14,111 nucleotides of DNA from Gemmatimonadota bacterium (GCA_018673255.1 JABHDC010000019.1:1-14111); one strand, 5' to 3'. Positions 5,915 to 13,971 are shown, numbered from the stretch's first letter. Program-made: numbers and translations. The notes: generated by a model from the letters alone, not told the origin.

Positions 5915-8300
5915 CGAACAACACATTCGTGCCGGCGTCTGCAAAACTGCGCCCCAGGTTGGTCAGCCCGCGCAACCGCGGCCGATCCGAACTGTCACTG
6001 CGATCCTGCGACCAGACAAGAAACAGCGTACTACCCGGATGGTACTCCCACCGAAGGACGACGTTGCTCCGCAATGAGCGTCGCCGGAAATCGTGGTCGC
6101 TATCGGGCTCTTCGTGGGCCACAAAGCGATACGATCCGGGATCAGCCAACCTCTTGTAGTTACTGAAGTCGCCCGATGCGACGAAGGGCTGTAGATAGAG
6201 CTCGAGGCTGAGTCGCGGGCTGAAAATCAGATCCGCGCGCGTCGTGAGATCGAGACTCTTGCTGTCGAGTTCGCCATAGATGTGATGGTCGGTCGTGCCA
6301 TCGTCATCCTCGTCGGCATTGCGAACCCACTGGGCATCGTCATGATTCCAGCTGTAGCGCGGTCTGAATCTCACCTCAAGATTGGCTCCAGGCTTGAGCG
6401 TGAGTTCACCACTCAAGCTCCGGCTCTTGCCACCGACGGCGTCACTGCCCCAGTTCACGTCCACCCACCCGCTGGTACGCAGGCGCCCGTCGCTCCCAAC
6501 CGACGCCCAATAGCTATCCGATGCTGGGGTGGTGATCAACGGGCCACCACGAGTGTCCCGATCGTCGCTGGCCCGAAACCTGTGCGTGAACCCGGCCCCG
6601 AACCCCCAGTAGTTGAGCAACTGGTGCCAGGTACCGATCTCGACAGCTTCCTCGAGATTGACGTCGTCGAAATTCCATCGACGCCAATGCGACAGCCAGT
6701 AGTTGCTGTAGCGGAACAACTCTCCCGGATCCCTGTTGGCATAGTCGATCTCGAATCTGGGCTCGATCAGATCCGGCCGTGCCAGGAACCCCATCTCGTT
6801 GATGCTGAAGTCCGGCGAATAAGCCTTCAGACTGAACTCTCCTTGCCAGCGGCCCGATTGCTTGGCGATCTCGAGATCTGAACCCCAACCACGTCCGACT
6901 CCGGTCTGACTCCCCGCGATCTGGCCGGTCAGTTCGTAGTCGTTGTCCGGGGTCAGCAGCTTCCAGTCGATGCCGGCCGACCAGGCGTCATCACCTCGAC
7001 TGCGATTGAGCGCCGTCGCCAGCAATCCCACCTGCGAACTCCCCATCACATCCTGGCTGATACGCCCCGCCAGGTAGTTGCTGCGGGGCTCGATCAGCAC
7101 ATTGCGAAGCGTCCCGGCTGAGTCAACGCCCACATGCTCAGAGGCGGTGACCGCCTCCATCAAACCAAAGGTCGTCTGGCTCTGCGTCTTCCCGGTGAGC
7201 TTCACCGCACCCAGAACCGTCGTCAACTCGGGGCGGTCCGATTCCTCCCAGCCGTCGGGTACTTCCAGGTAGCCGGGATGCCTGCCGATACGCCGCGAAT
7301 AGAACAGGCCGATGGGCGTGCGGAACATCTCCGCTCCCTCAACGAAGAAGGGTCGTCGTTCGGACTGGAAGGTCTCGAAGACGGTCAGGTTGAGTTGCGC
7401 CGGATCGGCCTCGACCTGACCAAAGTCCGGATTGATGGAGGCATTGATCGACGTGCTGTGCGTCACGTCATAACGCACATCGGCGCCCACACGCGCTGTC
7501 AGGTCAGTGTCATCATCACTGCCGGGATGCAGAACGGTGCGCCCTACGGTATAGGGCAGAACCTCAACCGCACCAGCAGGAGAGATATCCTCGATCCCTT
7601 CAAGGTGTCCGAAACGAGACACCCAACCACTCTCGTTGCGCGGAATGCGAGACCAGAAAACCATCTCATGCTTGAGCGGCATGGAGCGCACAATGTTGAT
7701 GCCCCATGTGTAGTGTTCCGCCTGCTGGAAGCGCAACGCCTGGTGCGGAATGCGCCACTCTGCCGTCAGACCCTCCGCATCAGATGAAACCCGTCCTTCC
7801 CACACGGCATCCCAGTTGCCGTCGAAACCACGGCCGTTCTTGGTGATATGGGCGTCCCGCTGTACGCCCGCCGCCGACAGCTCAAACATGTACGCCGTCT
7901 GGTGGTCGTGGTGGGCATCGATCTCGATGCGGAAGCGATCGACATTGTAGGTCTGGTCGCGTCGCGTCAGATTGCCCAACACGAGATCGGGATCACTGTT
8001 GTGCAGCGTCATTGCCACATACAGCGCGTCCTTGTCGTAGGCGAACTGAACAAGCGTCTTCTCAGTCGCCGGCTCGCCGTCGTCCGGGATCCCCTGGATG
8101 AACCGGGAGTAGGATGGCGCGCGTTTCCATACCTCGTCGTCGAGTCGGCCATCAATGCGTGGCGACTCGATCTGACAACGCACAGCCCGAATGGTCTTGG
8201 CGGGATCGATCTGGTCCGGTTTGTGGGCCAGGGCCGGGAATCCGGCCAGCAGAATCAGCACGGCCCAGCGAACAGAATGTAGCCTGATGGGGCCCTTCAC
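5886..8300 (-). CDS. CBM9-like domain plus DUF5916 outer-membrane barrel protein
   Basis: From GTG 8300 the product has 804 residues. Residues 1-25 form a signal peptide (RWAVLILLAGFPALA, cleavage after ALA). About residues 45-240 form a CBM9/DOMON-like domain (SPRIDGRLDDEVWKRAP, then LYVAMTLHNSD). The rest carries the DUF5916 pattern: INPDFGQVEADPAQLNLT, SERRPFFVEG, then many alternating amphipathic strands, ending FVKATYWSSL. Length and domain order match the family, which is predicted to be an outer-membrane beta-barrel; some members sit near carbohydrate-active or peptidase genes, but no function is established. A longer frame opens at 8417 but would bury the signal peptide 40 residues in. 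GTG 8300 lacks a strong ribosome site. It is transcribed divergently from the receiver protein and overlaps the radical SAM gene by 29 bp at its 3' end. Confidence 0.88.
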   Translation of the reverse strand: MKGPIRLHSVRWAVLILLAGFPALAHKPDQIDPAKTIRAVRCQIESPRIDGRLDDEVWKRAPSYSRFIQGIPDDGEPATEKTLVQFAYDKDALYVAMTLHNSDPDLVLGNLTRRDQTYNVDRFRIEIDAHHDHQTAYMFELSAAGVQRDAHITKNGRGFDGNWDAVWEGRVSSDAEGLTAEWRIPHQALRFQQAEHYTWGINIVRSMPLKHEMVFWSRIPRNESGWVSRFGHLEGIEDISPAGAVEVLPYTVGRTVLHPGSDDDTDLTARVGADVRYDVTHSTSINASINPDFGQVEADPAQLNLTVFETFQSERRPFFVEGAEMFRTPIGLFYSRRIGRHPGYLEVPDGWEESDRPELTTVLGAVKLTGKTQSQTTFGLMEAVTASEHVGVDSAGTLRNVLIEPRSNYLAGRISQDVMGSSQVGLLATALNRSRGDDAWSAGIDWKLLTPDNDYELTGQIAGSQTGVGRGWGSDLEIAKQSGRWQGEFSLKAYSPDFSINEMGFLARPDLIEPRFEIDYANRDPGELFRYSNYWLSHWRRWNFDDVNLEEAVEIGTWHQLLNYWGFGAGFTHRFRASDDRDTRGGPLITTPASDSYWASVGSDGRLRTSGWVDVNWGSDAVGGKSRSLSGELTLKPGANLEVRFRPRYSWNHDDAQWVRNADEDDDGTTDHHIYGELDSKSLDLTTRADLIFSPRLSLELYLQPFVASGDFSNYKRLADPGSYRFVAHEEPDSDHDFRRRSLRSNVVLRWEYHPGSTLFLVWSQDRSDSSDRPRLRGLTNLGRSFADAGTNVLFVKATYWSSL

Positions 8301-8380
8301 TTCTGGTGCCTGTCTGGGGATGCAGCGAGTGAGATCACAGCCCCACAGTGCTTGCGGTGGTCTCAAGATCCGTGCGAAGA

Positions 8381-8432
8381 CTGGGTCGCGCCTGCCAGCT
8401 TCATCCCCTCCACACACCGCGATGCGACCCAG
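8381..8432 (-). other. 9-bp inverted repeat in DUF5916 leader
   Basis: CTGGGTCGC (8381-8389) and GCGACCCAG (8424-8432) are perfect reverse complements with a 34-nt spacer. They lie between the TTGACA box at 8470 and the GTG at 8300, so they would be in the leader of the leftward transcript. Nothing here matches a known riboswitch. The spacing also suits a two-site operator. Confidence 0.4.
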
Positions 8433-8469
8433 ACCTGACTACTGCAAGGAGACTCGTAGGATGTAACAG

Positions 8470-8475
8470 TGTCAA
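8470..8475 (-). promoter_or_regulatory. TTGACA box for DUF5916 gene
   Basis: GGCTTGACAC reads on the minus strand, followed after 11 nt by TACGAG. No good -10 box sits at the standard 17-nt spacing. It lies 170 bp before the DUF5916 start and 34 bp from an oppositely directed TTGACA box. Confidence 0.4.
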
Positions 8476-8509
8476 GCCATTGATCCGACACCCCGCAGCC
8501 CCTGAGAGC

Positions 8510-8533
8510 TTGACATGGTTCCACCGCTATGGT
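8510..8533 (+). promoter_or_regulatory. TTGACA box upstream of receiver-like gene
   Basis: GCTTGACATGG has TTGACA at 8510-8515, then TATGGT 12 nt later (8528-8533) and TATAGA 22 nt later (8538-8543). Neither spacing is standard. It sits 75 bp before GTG 8590 and points away from the box at 8470, forming a divergent promoter region. Confidence 0.4.
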
Positions 8534-8589
8534 CAGCTATAGATGATGCCGGGTGGTTGCGTGTCTCATGCACATGGGAAGGAAGTAGG

Positions 8590-8943
8590 GTGGCCAGAAT
8601 TCTAGTTGCGAGTGACGTTGCGCGCACTCGCATCAGCATTGCCGGCGCCTTGACGAGGGCCGGGCACACCGTCGATAGAGTGTCCCATCTGCGACTTGCC
8701 ACAACGCACGCCGATGTCCGAGGTGTGGATGTTGTCCTCGTCGATCTGGGTCATCCCTTTCAGCAAGAGCAGTTTGTCGCCGGCCTGCGGGCGCGCTCCG
8801 ACCTGCCGATCGTCGTCATCGTCGACACGTTCAGAGTGTGGGCGGTGCGTCGGTTGCAGGCGTGCGGCGCCAGTATCCTCACTCACCCACTGAGCGTGGA
8901 TGACATCGTGCAACAACTGGAGCAGTTGCTGACCAGCAGGTGA
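8590..8943 (+). CDS. Stand-alone receiver (REC)-like protein, degenerate
   Basis: The 117-residue product has the alpha/beta layout of a response-regulator receiver domain: strand ARILVASD (2-9), strand VDVVLVDLG with possible phospho-acceptor Asp52, strand LPIVVIVD, then GASILTHPLSVDDIVQQLEQLL at the end. Of the acidic pair near strand 1 only Asp9 is clear, and the invariant Lys before Pro100 is His99. It therefore may not be phosphorylated normally. There is no output domain; it may act through protein contacts or be a pseudo-receiver. GTG 8590 is chosen because a purine-rich GGGAAGGAAG precedes it and the receiver strand begins immediately after. The frame opens earlier at 8515, but that overlaps the promoter box. 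It is followed 58 bp later by the secreted hydrolase on the same strand. Confidence 0.7.
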   Translation: MARILVASDVARTRISIAGALTRAGHTVDRVSHLRLATTHADVRGVDVVLVDLGHPFQQEQFVAGLRARSDLPIVVIVDTFRVWAVRRLQACGASILTHPLSVDDIVQQLEQLLTSR

Positions 8944-9001
8944 CACGCTGCATGATCGAGTATTTCACACACTCAGGACACAGTGAAGGAAGAGGCTTAC
9001 G

Positions 9002-11219
9002 GTGAAGGGTCGGATGGGGTGGCAATGGGGTTGGGCGGTTCTGGCACTGACATTGGGAACGTGGATCGTCGCCGGTGCGAACGAAATTCGCACTGACGGG
9101 CAGGTGAAGGACTGGAGGGTTCTGGGACCATTTCCCAATGAGAAATTGGACAAGCCCATGGCCCCCTGAAGGTGTGACGCGAAGTGGGTTCCAGACCGAC
9201 TTCCTCACATCTCTGGGCGGTGAGGCGATTACTGAGGTGATGGTCGGTACTCGAATCGCGTGGCCAGATACTATCATCGAGGCCGTCGCTGTTGAGGCCG
9301 ATGACGCGGGGTCTGTCGACTTCCTCGCCATGTATCCAGACGATCAATACTCAGTGGCCTACGCATATGCCGTCGTGGACGTGGCCGAGGCGCAGGAGGC
9401 ACACATCTTCGTGGGCCACGACGACTGTGCCAAGATCTGGCTGAATGGCGAACCGATTCACCGGCATTGGCGCGAAAGCGGCATGGGGCTGACGCCACGC
9501 CAGTTTCACCTGCCCATCCCCTTGCAGGCGGGAGAGAATCGCCTGCTCGTCAAGGTCGAGAACTGGGGCTACGACTGGGGCTTCCGCCTGGAGTTGTTCG
9601 ATGCAGATGGTGCGGCCCCCATCCTGCAGGAAAAAGCAGAGATTCGATCGCTGAGTAGCCTGCAGGAGCGTCACCCCATACCGGGCGGCTGGTGGCCCTA
9701 TCTCATTTCGACGGGTGACTTCCCACAGATCGTCTGGGACGACGCCGAATCCATGCAGGACCTCGTGGGTGAAGTGCCTCTGCAGGCGACCTGGTACAAT
9801 AGCAGCCTGGAGGAAGTGCCCCTGCCGACGCAGCCCGGGCGCTACACGGCCTACGTCACGGCACAACTGCCAGATGGCCGATCGATCCGCCGCGCCCTTA
9901 CCGTCTTCTGTCGCGATCCACAGTGGCAACCGTGGGTTGAGCGGATTGAAGCCTATCCCGAATACTTCGCCAACAGCGGTTTTGATTCCCTCGCCTTTCA
10001 GAGGAATCGCAACCTGATGGCCCCCATGCTCGGAGGCATGCTGATGGACCAGCTCTTCGATGAAGAGCGAGGTGCCATGCTGCTGTCCTACTGGCACGAG
10101 CTGGATGCCGACGACGAACCCCTCCCCTACGAGACACCTGATCTCGTGCACAACGATCATCAGGTGGCACTCAAACGGAAGATCCTGGGTATCACATCGG
10201 ACACCTATCCAGCGTTGGCCGCTCCGCGGCTGCTCAGCCAACCGGCTCGAGTACTGCACCAGGGCAGTCTTGAAGAAGCAGAGATGAGCACTGATGCCAC
10301 GCAGGAACTTCGCCGGGTCTGCCAGGAGTGGTACCAGAAAACGGGTGAACCCTTCAATGTGCTTATCGCCCGTCACGGGGTCATCGTGCTGCACGAGTCG
10401 TTCGGACCGTGCCGTGTCGACCAGAAGTTCTCCGTCGCCTCCATCACCAAGTCGGTGGCAGGACTCACCTTTGCCCGCTTTGTCGATCAGGGCCTCATCG
10501 AGTTGGACGAACCCATCGGGCATTTCCTGCCTGACTTCCCGATCCAGGGCCCTGAAGCCATCACGATGCGGCAACTCTTCGTCCATACCTCGGGGCTCGA
10601 AGGGCACGGAAGTTGGGGCGGCATCAGCAATGCCTGGCTCGACAATGTCGTGAGACTCGGGCTGCACAAACTCCCCGTCGGTCAGGCACACAGATACAAT
10701 GGCGATGCGTATAACCTGGCCGGCAAGGTCATGGAGCTGGTCGGCGGCAGCTCAATTCAGCGCCTGATCCAGGAGCAACTGTGGCTGCCCCTCGGAATTG
10801 AAGGGTCGCACCTATCCGACCTGGGTTTCAGCGCCATGCTGTCCTCAGAAGACATCGCCCGCATGGGCCAGCTGCTCCTCAATCGTGGCAGCTACGGACA
10901 GGTCGAGCTCTTTGCTCCGGAGACGTACGAGGCCATCCTGCCCACAGATCTGAGCCAATTCTATCCCGGTGTTGAGCAAGAGTGGGGTGTCGGCCTGAGC
11001 TATCGCCGCACAGAAAGAGAGGGGCAGACCGACGCCTTCATCCTCAGCAAGGACCTGATCGGCCACGGCTCCGCCTCCAGTTGCATCTTCAACGTGGATC
11101 TCGAACACGATCTGGTGATCGCTCAGGCACGGCGCACAGGCGGCAACGATTTCGCAATGCACTACCGGCGCCTGCTCGAGACGATCGAGGCAAACCTCAT
11201 CGAGGTGGCAGGACCATAG
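9002..11219 (+). CDS. Secreted serine hydrolase (beta-lactamase family) with frame change at CCC-TGA
   Basis: GTG 9002, after GGAAGAGG, encodes a signal peptide (WAVLALTLGTWIVAGA) and a mature start ending WRVLGPFPNEKLDKPMAP, then meets TGA 9167-9169. The +1 frame continues EGVTRSGFQTDFLTSLGGEA and runs to 11219. One base too many in the C run 9162-9166, or +1 slippage on CCC-TGA, would join them into about 738 residues. The N-terminal half has a PA14/jelly-roll-like segment (HIFVGHDDCAKIWLNGEPI). The C-terminal half is a class C beta-lactamase/esterase fold. Its SITK catalytic tetrad motif is at 10440-10451, a Y-N-G in place of Y-x-N is at 10695-10703, and HGS is at 11064. It likely hydrolyses an ester or amide outside the cytoplasm. 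A caller starting at ATG 9138 would miss the signal peptide. Confidence 0.82.
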
Positions 11220-11254
11220 GGGCACTGGTCTGTCACGTAGGCCTCCCCCACGTA

Positions 11255-11302
11255 CGCCATCACGTGGCGGCCCGTCGCCGCCTCCTGGACCACGTGATGG
11301 CG
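11255..11302. terminator. Long hairpin between convergent genes
   Basis: CGCCATCACGTGG (11255-11267) and CCACGTGATGGCG (11290-11302) are a perfect 13-bp inverted repeat with a 22-nt loop. Outer CCTCC/GGAGG runs flank it. It sits between the ends of the serine hydrolase (11219) and the leftward GNAT (11322). There is no U-tract on either side, so it is a candidate bidirectional transcript-end or RNA-stabilising structure rather than a classic intrinsic terminator. Confidence 0.55.
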
Positions 11303-11321
11303 GAGGGTCAGCCGGACGCGC

Positions 11322-11840
11322 CTACAGCCATTTGATCAGATAGCGATGAGGCTCTTCGTCGCGATGTGCGGTGCCGTCCGTGTCCCAATACGTGTATCCG
11401 GAGATGAACGTCCCGAAGCCGGCATCTTCGTAGCCCAGCCGGTTGTACAACGATCTCGCCGGGACCTGATTGGGATTCGCGTCAGTAACCTCGAGACCCA
11501 GCAACCGCGTGTGCCGTGACCGGGCCAGAGTCTCAGCCTCCTGCATCAGAGCCGCGCCGATCCCTCTCCCCCTGACCGCTTCGTCTACACCGAGTCCACC
11601 AATCTCCGCGCAACCCAGGCTTGTTGCCTGGTCAGTCCTCTCATCCGGCTCGCCAGGCCACCTGAGGATCACCGATCCGCATGGCTGATCGCCATTCCAT
11701 GCCACCAGCCATGTCAGTTGCCCCTCTCGCTGGCGCTGGAACTGCTCGCGATGGGGGTTCCCAGGCGTGCCGACTGAGATCGGATACGTCACCTCAATTC
11801 TGGCCAGATCATCCGGGACAACAACTCTGATCTCGACCAT
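11322..11840 (-). CDS. GNAT-family N-acetyltransferase
   Basis: The 172-residue GNAT protein has acetyl-CoA motif A GGLGVDEAVRGRGIGAALM, with R-G-R-G-I-G at residues 90-95, and later SLYNRLGYEDAGF, typical of the motif-B helix and strand. The likely target is a small amine or peptide N-terminus; no substrate is readable. The start is ATG 11840, because AAGGAGGT lies 7 nt upstream. The frame remains open to 11879, but that extension precedes the ribosome site. A TTGACA box at 11908-11903 on the minus strand points to it. It is not close in sequence to the first GNAT (696). It faces the serine hydrolase gene across the hairpin at 11255-11302. Confidence 0.88.
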   Translation of the reverse strand: MVEIRVVVPDDLARIEVTYPISVGTPGNPHREQFQRQREGQLTWLVAWNGDQPCGSVILRWPGEPDERTDQATSLGCAEIGGLGVDEAVRGRGIGAALMQEAETLARSRHTRLLGLEVTDANPNQVPARSLYNRLGYEDAGFGTFISGYTYWDTDGTAHRDEEPHRYLIKWL

Positions 11841-11902
11841 GTGCCGGACCTCCTTGAAGGCGTCAATCGTAAACCTCAAGGGAAGTCGCTAAGGGTGGTA
11901 TA

Positions 11903-11908
11903 TGTCAA
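11903..11908 (-). promoter_or_regulatory. TTGACA box for leftward GNAT
   Basis: CCCTTGACATATACC reads on the minus strand, 63 bp before ATG 11840. A TA-containing segment (TTAGCGA) follows about 11 nt after the box. No consensus -10 box is found at 17 nt. Confidence 0.4.
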
Positions 11909-11995
11909 GGGAGCATATTTGTCGCCTGCTTGCAGGTGTCCACTTCAACTGCCAGTGTTTGTGGACAGACAGACCAAGCCATCACATCCGGAAAG

Positions 11996-12523
11996 ATGAT
12001 GACACCTGTAAAGATTTCCTGGGAGAAAGAGCACTCGGCGAAGATCGACGGAGGCCTTCTGGAGACAGACCAGCACACGTCGTCCGAGCTGATCGAGAAG
12101 GTGAAGGGATCGTCGAGTCGGTGTTTCCAATTCGCGGCAGGGATCCTGGCTGAGATACCACCTCCTGCGTGGAAGCACGGAGAGGTCCTGATCTACATGG
12201 TCGAGGAGGGTTGGCTCGTCCGCAGGAACTACGCCGACTACTGGTATGTGGATATGGGAGTCGTCCGTCCTGTCGGCCCAGACCTCTACATCTGGACGGA
12301 TCTCTGGCTGGATGTCACCATGCCGGAGTCAGCGGACAGGTACCGCCTGCATGATGCTGATGAATTCGCCGAGGCCATCGAGTCAGCCTCGGTCAGCAGG
12401 AAACTGGCGGCACGCTCGTTGAGGAGTCTCCATTCTCTGGTCGAGCTGATTCGGGCAGGAGACTTCCCCACCCAAGATATCCGCGATGCCGTGGACAGGG
12501 CCTACTCGCTCAGGGAATCGTGA
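11996..12523 (+). CDS. DUF402-domain protein (possible nucleotide phosphatase)
   Basis: From ATG 11996 (or 11999) the product is about 175 residues. The DUF402 signature runs through residues 68-160: VRRNYADYWYVDMGVV, the TDLWLDV stretch at 101-107, then HDADEFAEAIESASVS with acidic residues at 120-123 and GDFP near 155. The aligned Asp/Glu residues correspond to the metal-binding set of the family. Characterised members hydrolyse nucleoside di- or triphosphates or bind RNA; which applies here is unknown. The frame opens earlier with TTG 11930, but that part has no domain similarity and lies within the neighbouring promoter. No strong ribosome site is visible before 11996 (CCGGAAAG only). It is divergently transcribed from the second GNAT. 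Confidence 0.75.
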   Translation: MMTPVKISWEKEHSAKIDGGLLETDQHTSSELIEKVKGSSSRCFQFAAGILAEIPPPAWKHGEVLIYMVEEGWLVRRNYADYWYVDMGVVRPVGPDLYIWTDLWLDVTMPESADRYRLHDADEFAEAIESASVSRKLAARSLRSLHSLVELIRAGDFPTQDIRDAVDRAYSLRES

Positions 12524-12749
12524 CGACCTCAGCCGCCTGTCTGGACTTGGCTCCTGGCAACTACCATACGACTCCGGAATAGTGGCCCGCACGCAGAACG
12601 CGAAGAGGCGAGAGCCTGAGGCCCCCGCCTCCCGTCGAGTCGCAGTTATCCCCCTGTGTGACCTCTGGGGGTGATCCACGGTTTCCCGCCAAGCCGCCCG
12701 GCGTGCATGCTCACACCGCCAAGCGCATGCCCTGCCGTTGGATAGCTCT

Positions 12750-12786
12750 TCCAGAGGGTATTTTCGCCCAGATCACCCCCTCTGGA
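12750..12786. repeat. 9-bp perfect inverted repeat
   Basis: TCCAGAGGG (12750-12758) and CCCTCTGGA (12778-12786) pair across a 19-nt loop. The right arm overlaps a second repeat that pairs with 12667-12676, so two alternative foldings exclude each other. It could be the end of DUF402 transcription or part of an upstream control region for the cold-shock gene. Confidence 0.4.
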
Positions 12787-12953
12787 TCACCATTTAGTGG
12801 CGATCCAGCAGCAGTTGCAGGAGACGTCGAGTCGATCCCGACGACATGCTGGCAATATTTATTTTCGCTACCTATTTGCCGATACAACTCGTACACCTAT
12901 CTTTGTACCCTAAGCACGTGCCACACCGGCCGTGCAGACTATCCGTTGGCACG

Positions 12954-12986
12954 CCACCGGTGGGTGAACATCCACCGAGTGATAAT
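12954..12986 (+). promoter_or_regulatory. Cold-shock gene promoter with overlapping inverted repeats
   Basis: A TGATAAT -10 region is at 12980-12986, the same core used by the radical SAM promoter. No consensus -35 box is seen. In its place lie a perfect 10-bp palindrome CCACCGGTGG (12954-12963) and a stem CGGTGG/CCACCG (12958-12963, 12972-12977) with an 8-nt loop. This suggests an activator or repressor site. The expected leader before GTG 13020 is about 27 nt. Confidence 0.45.
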
Positions 12987-13019
12987 GCGGCCAGCGACAC
13001 CAGTATCCGGAGATCAGCT

Positions 13020-13226
13020 GTGGCAGAGCGCAAGACGGGCAAGGTCAAGTGGTTCAACGACGCTAAGGGATTTGGATTCATCGAATCCGATTCTGGCGAT
13101 GTGTTCGTTCACCATTCCGCGATCCAGGGCGAGGGTTTCAAGTCTCTCGCTGAAGGACAGAACGTGGAGTTCGACCTGGTCCAGGGCGAAAAGGGACCCG
13201 CCGCCGAGAACGTACAGGCGTCATAA
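13020..13226 (+). CDS. Cold-shock protein (CspA family)
   Basis: The 68-residue single cold-shock domain has RNP1 KGFGFI and RNP2 DVFVHHS, plus the usual [13 protein letters not shown] opening and a GPAAENV ending. It binds single-stranded RNA/DNA and acts as an RNA chaperone in the cytoplasm. GTG 13020 is preceded by GGAG (13008-13011) at 8-nt spacing, and the domain begins six residues later; the frame is open far upstream but without similarity. Length and motifs match the family. The gene is followed by two hairpins ending in a U-tract, so it is a single-gene transcript. Whether it is cold-induced cannot be told; no long structured cspA-type leader is evident downstream of the likely promoter. 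Confidence 0.95.
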   Translation: MAERKTGKVKWFNDAKGFGFIESDSGDVFVHHSAIQGEGFKSLAEGQNVEFDLVQGEKGPAAENVQAS

Positions 13227-13231
13227 GCTGA

Positions 13232-13255
13232 ACTGACAACCCTCGGGTTGTCAGT
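13232..13255 (+). other. Stable hairpin after cold-shock gene
   Basis: ACTGACAACCC and GGGTTGTCAGT form an 11-bp perfect stem closing a C-TC-G loop, six bases after the stop codon. No U-tract follows directly. It likely protects the mRNA 3' end or assists the terminator just downstream. Confidence 0.65.
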
Positions 13256-13268
13256 CAGGCAGTACGAA

Positions 13269-13305
13269 GGCCCTGTTATCCATTAGGATGGCAGGGCCCT
13301 TTTTT
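13269..13305 (+). terminator. Rho-independent terminator
   Basis: GGCCCTG (13269-13275) pairs with CAGGGCC (13292-13298). The stem continues through two G-U pairs and ATCC/GGAT to an ATTA loop, 13 bp in all. Six T residues follow at 13300-13305. This is a classic intrinsic terminator for the cold-shock transcript. Confidence 0.88.
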
Positions 13306-13328
13306 GTTCTGGCGAAAGATTCGGTAGA

Positions 13329-13971
13329 GTGTTGAAGCTGACTGGAATCAAGCAGCACGATGTGCTCCTGGTGGTGATTCTCACCTTTGGCCTCGGCCTG
13401 CGCCTCTACGGCATCGATTGGGGTATCTCCTCACTTGAGGACTTCGGTCGGGGAAACCCGGGGCTCTCAGTCGAGGCTGCCTCCTTCCATCCGGACGCCA
13501 ACACATTGGCCCAAGCAACGGCGAGCCTGCGCGACTCGATCCATCCCCGCGTGCAGGTTGGAGATCAGCAGTGGCTGTATTCCGTATATGGCCCCGTATT
13601 CATGTACCTGTATCAGGGATCTGCCTGGCTCTTCGGACTTGTGGCGGGTTTCTCGCCCTTCGATTCAGGCGATCCAGACAGCGTCGACAAGACGCGTCTG
13701 GCGGGACGAGCAGTGTCCGCGTTGGCCGGTAGCGCCACCCTCTGGCTTGTCTATCGCTTGAGCACTCTCGCCTTCGGCGCCCCGGTGGGCCTGCTGGCCA
13801 GCCTCCTGCTCGGCGCCACGGCGCTTCATATCCAGTCGTCACACTTCGCCACGGTAGACGTCCTCATGGCGTTCTGGGCGACGTGGTCCTTTCTGCCCAT
13901 GGTGCGCATTGCCTTGGGGGGGCACCGGAACGACTACATCGTGGCGGGACTCCTCATCGCCCTGGCGACGG
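13329..13971 (+). pseudogene. GT39-type membrane glycosyltransferase, cut by IS element
   Basis: The frame from GTG 13329 (or TTG 13332) gives about 214 native residues before the insertion; the reading then ends five codons into the element at 13988. The first hydrophobic helix is VLLVVILTFGLGLRLYGI. It is followed by the loop motif FHPDAN, typical of the catalytic acidic site of ArnT/PMT-like (GT39/GT-C) enzymes, then WLYSVYGPVFMYLYQG and further helices (LVYRLSTLAFGAPVGLLASLLLGATAL). Full family members are usually 450-600 residues, so more than half is missing. These enzymes move a sugar from a polyprenyl-phosphate donor on the outer face of the inner membrane. The missing part may lie beyond the element. 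No clear ribosome site is visible, which leaves the exact start uncertain. Confidence 0.8.

Larger units (their letters stand above)
12524..13019. other. 496-bp gene-free stretch with inverted repeats
   Basis: I see no convincing gene. Short open frames on both strands lack recognisable domains. The stretch holds several structures: a 6-bp stem GAGGCG/CGCCTC (12605-12610, 12626-12631); CCCCC/GGGGG (12650-12654, 12667-12671); a 10-bp distant repeat GGGGGTGATC (12667-12676) against GATCACCCCC (12771-12780); and a local 9-bp stem at 12750-12786. An AT-rich patch near 12850-12880 (AATATTTATTTTC) follows. The right end carries the cold-shock gene promoter. Confidence 0.5.

Noticed and set aside
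7134..7787. Open frame of 217 codons on plus strand inside the DUF5916 gene
   Set aside because: Antisense shadow of a well-supported 804-residue protein; no domain seen.
9351..10691. Long antisense open frame (446 codons) on the minus strand inside the serine hydrolase
   Set aside because: It mirrors the codon pattern of the real gene, has no recognisable domain or ribosome site, and the plus strand carries clear catalytic motifs.
12711..12896. 61-codon frame on the minus strand in the gene-free stretch
   Set aside because: No ribosome site, no domain, and it crosses the inverted repeats; likely chance.
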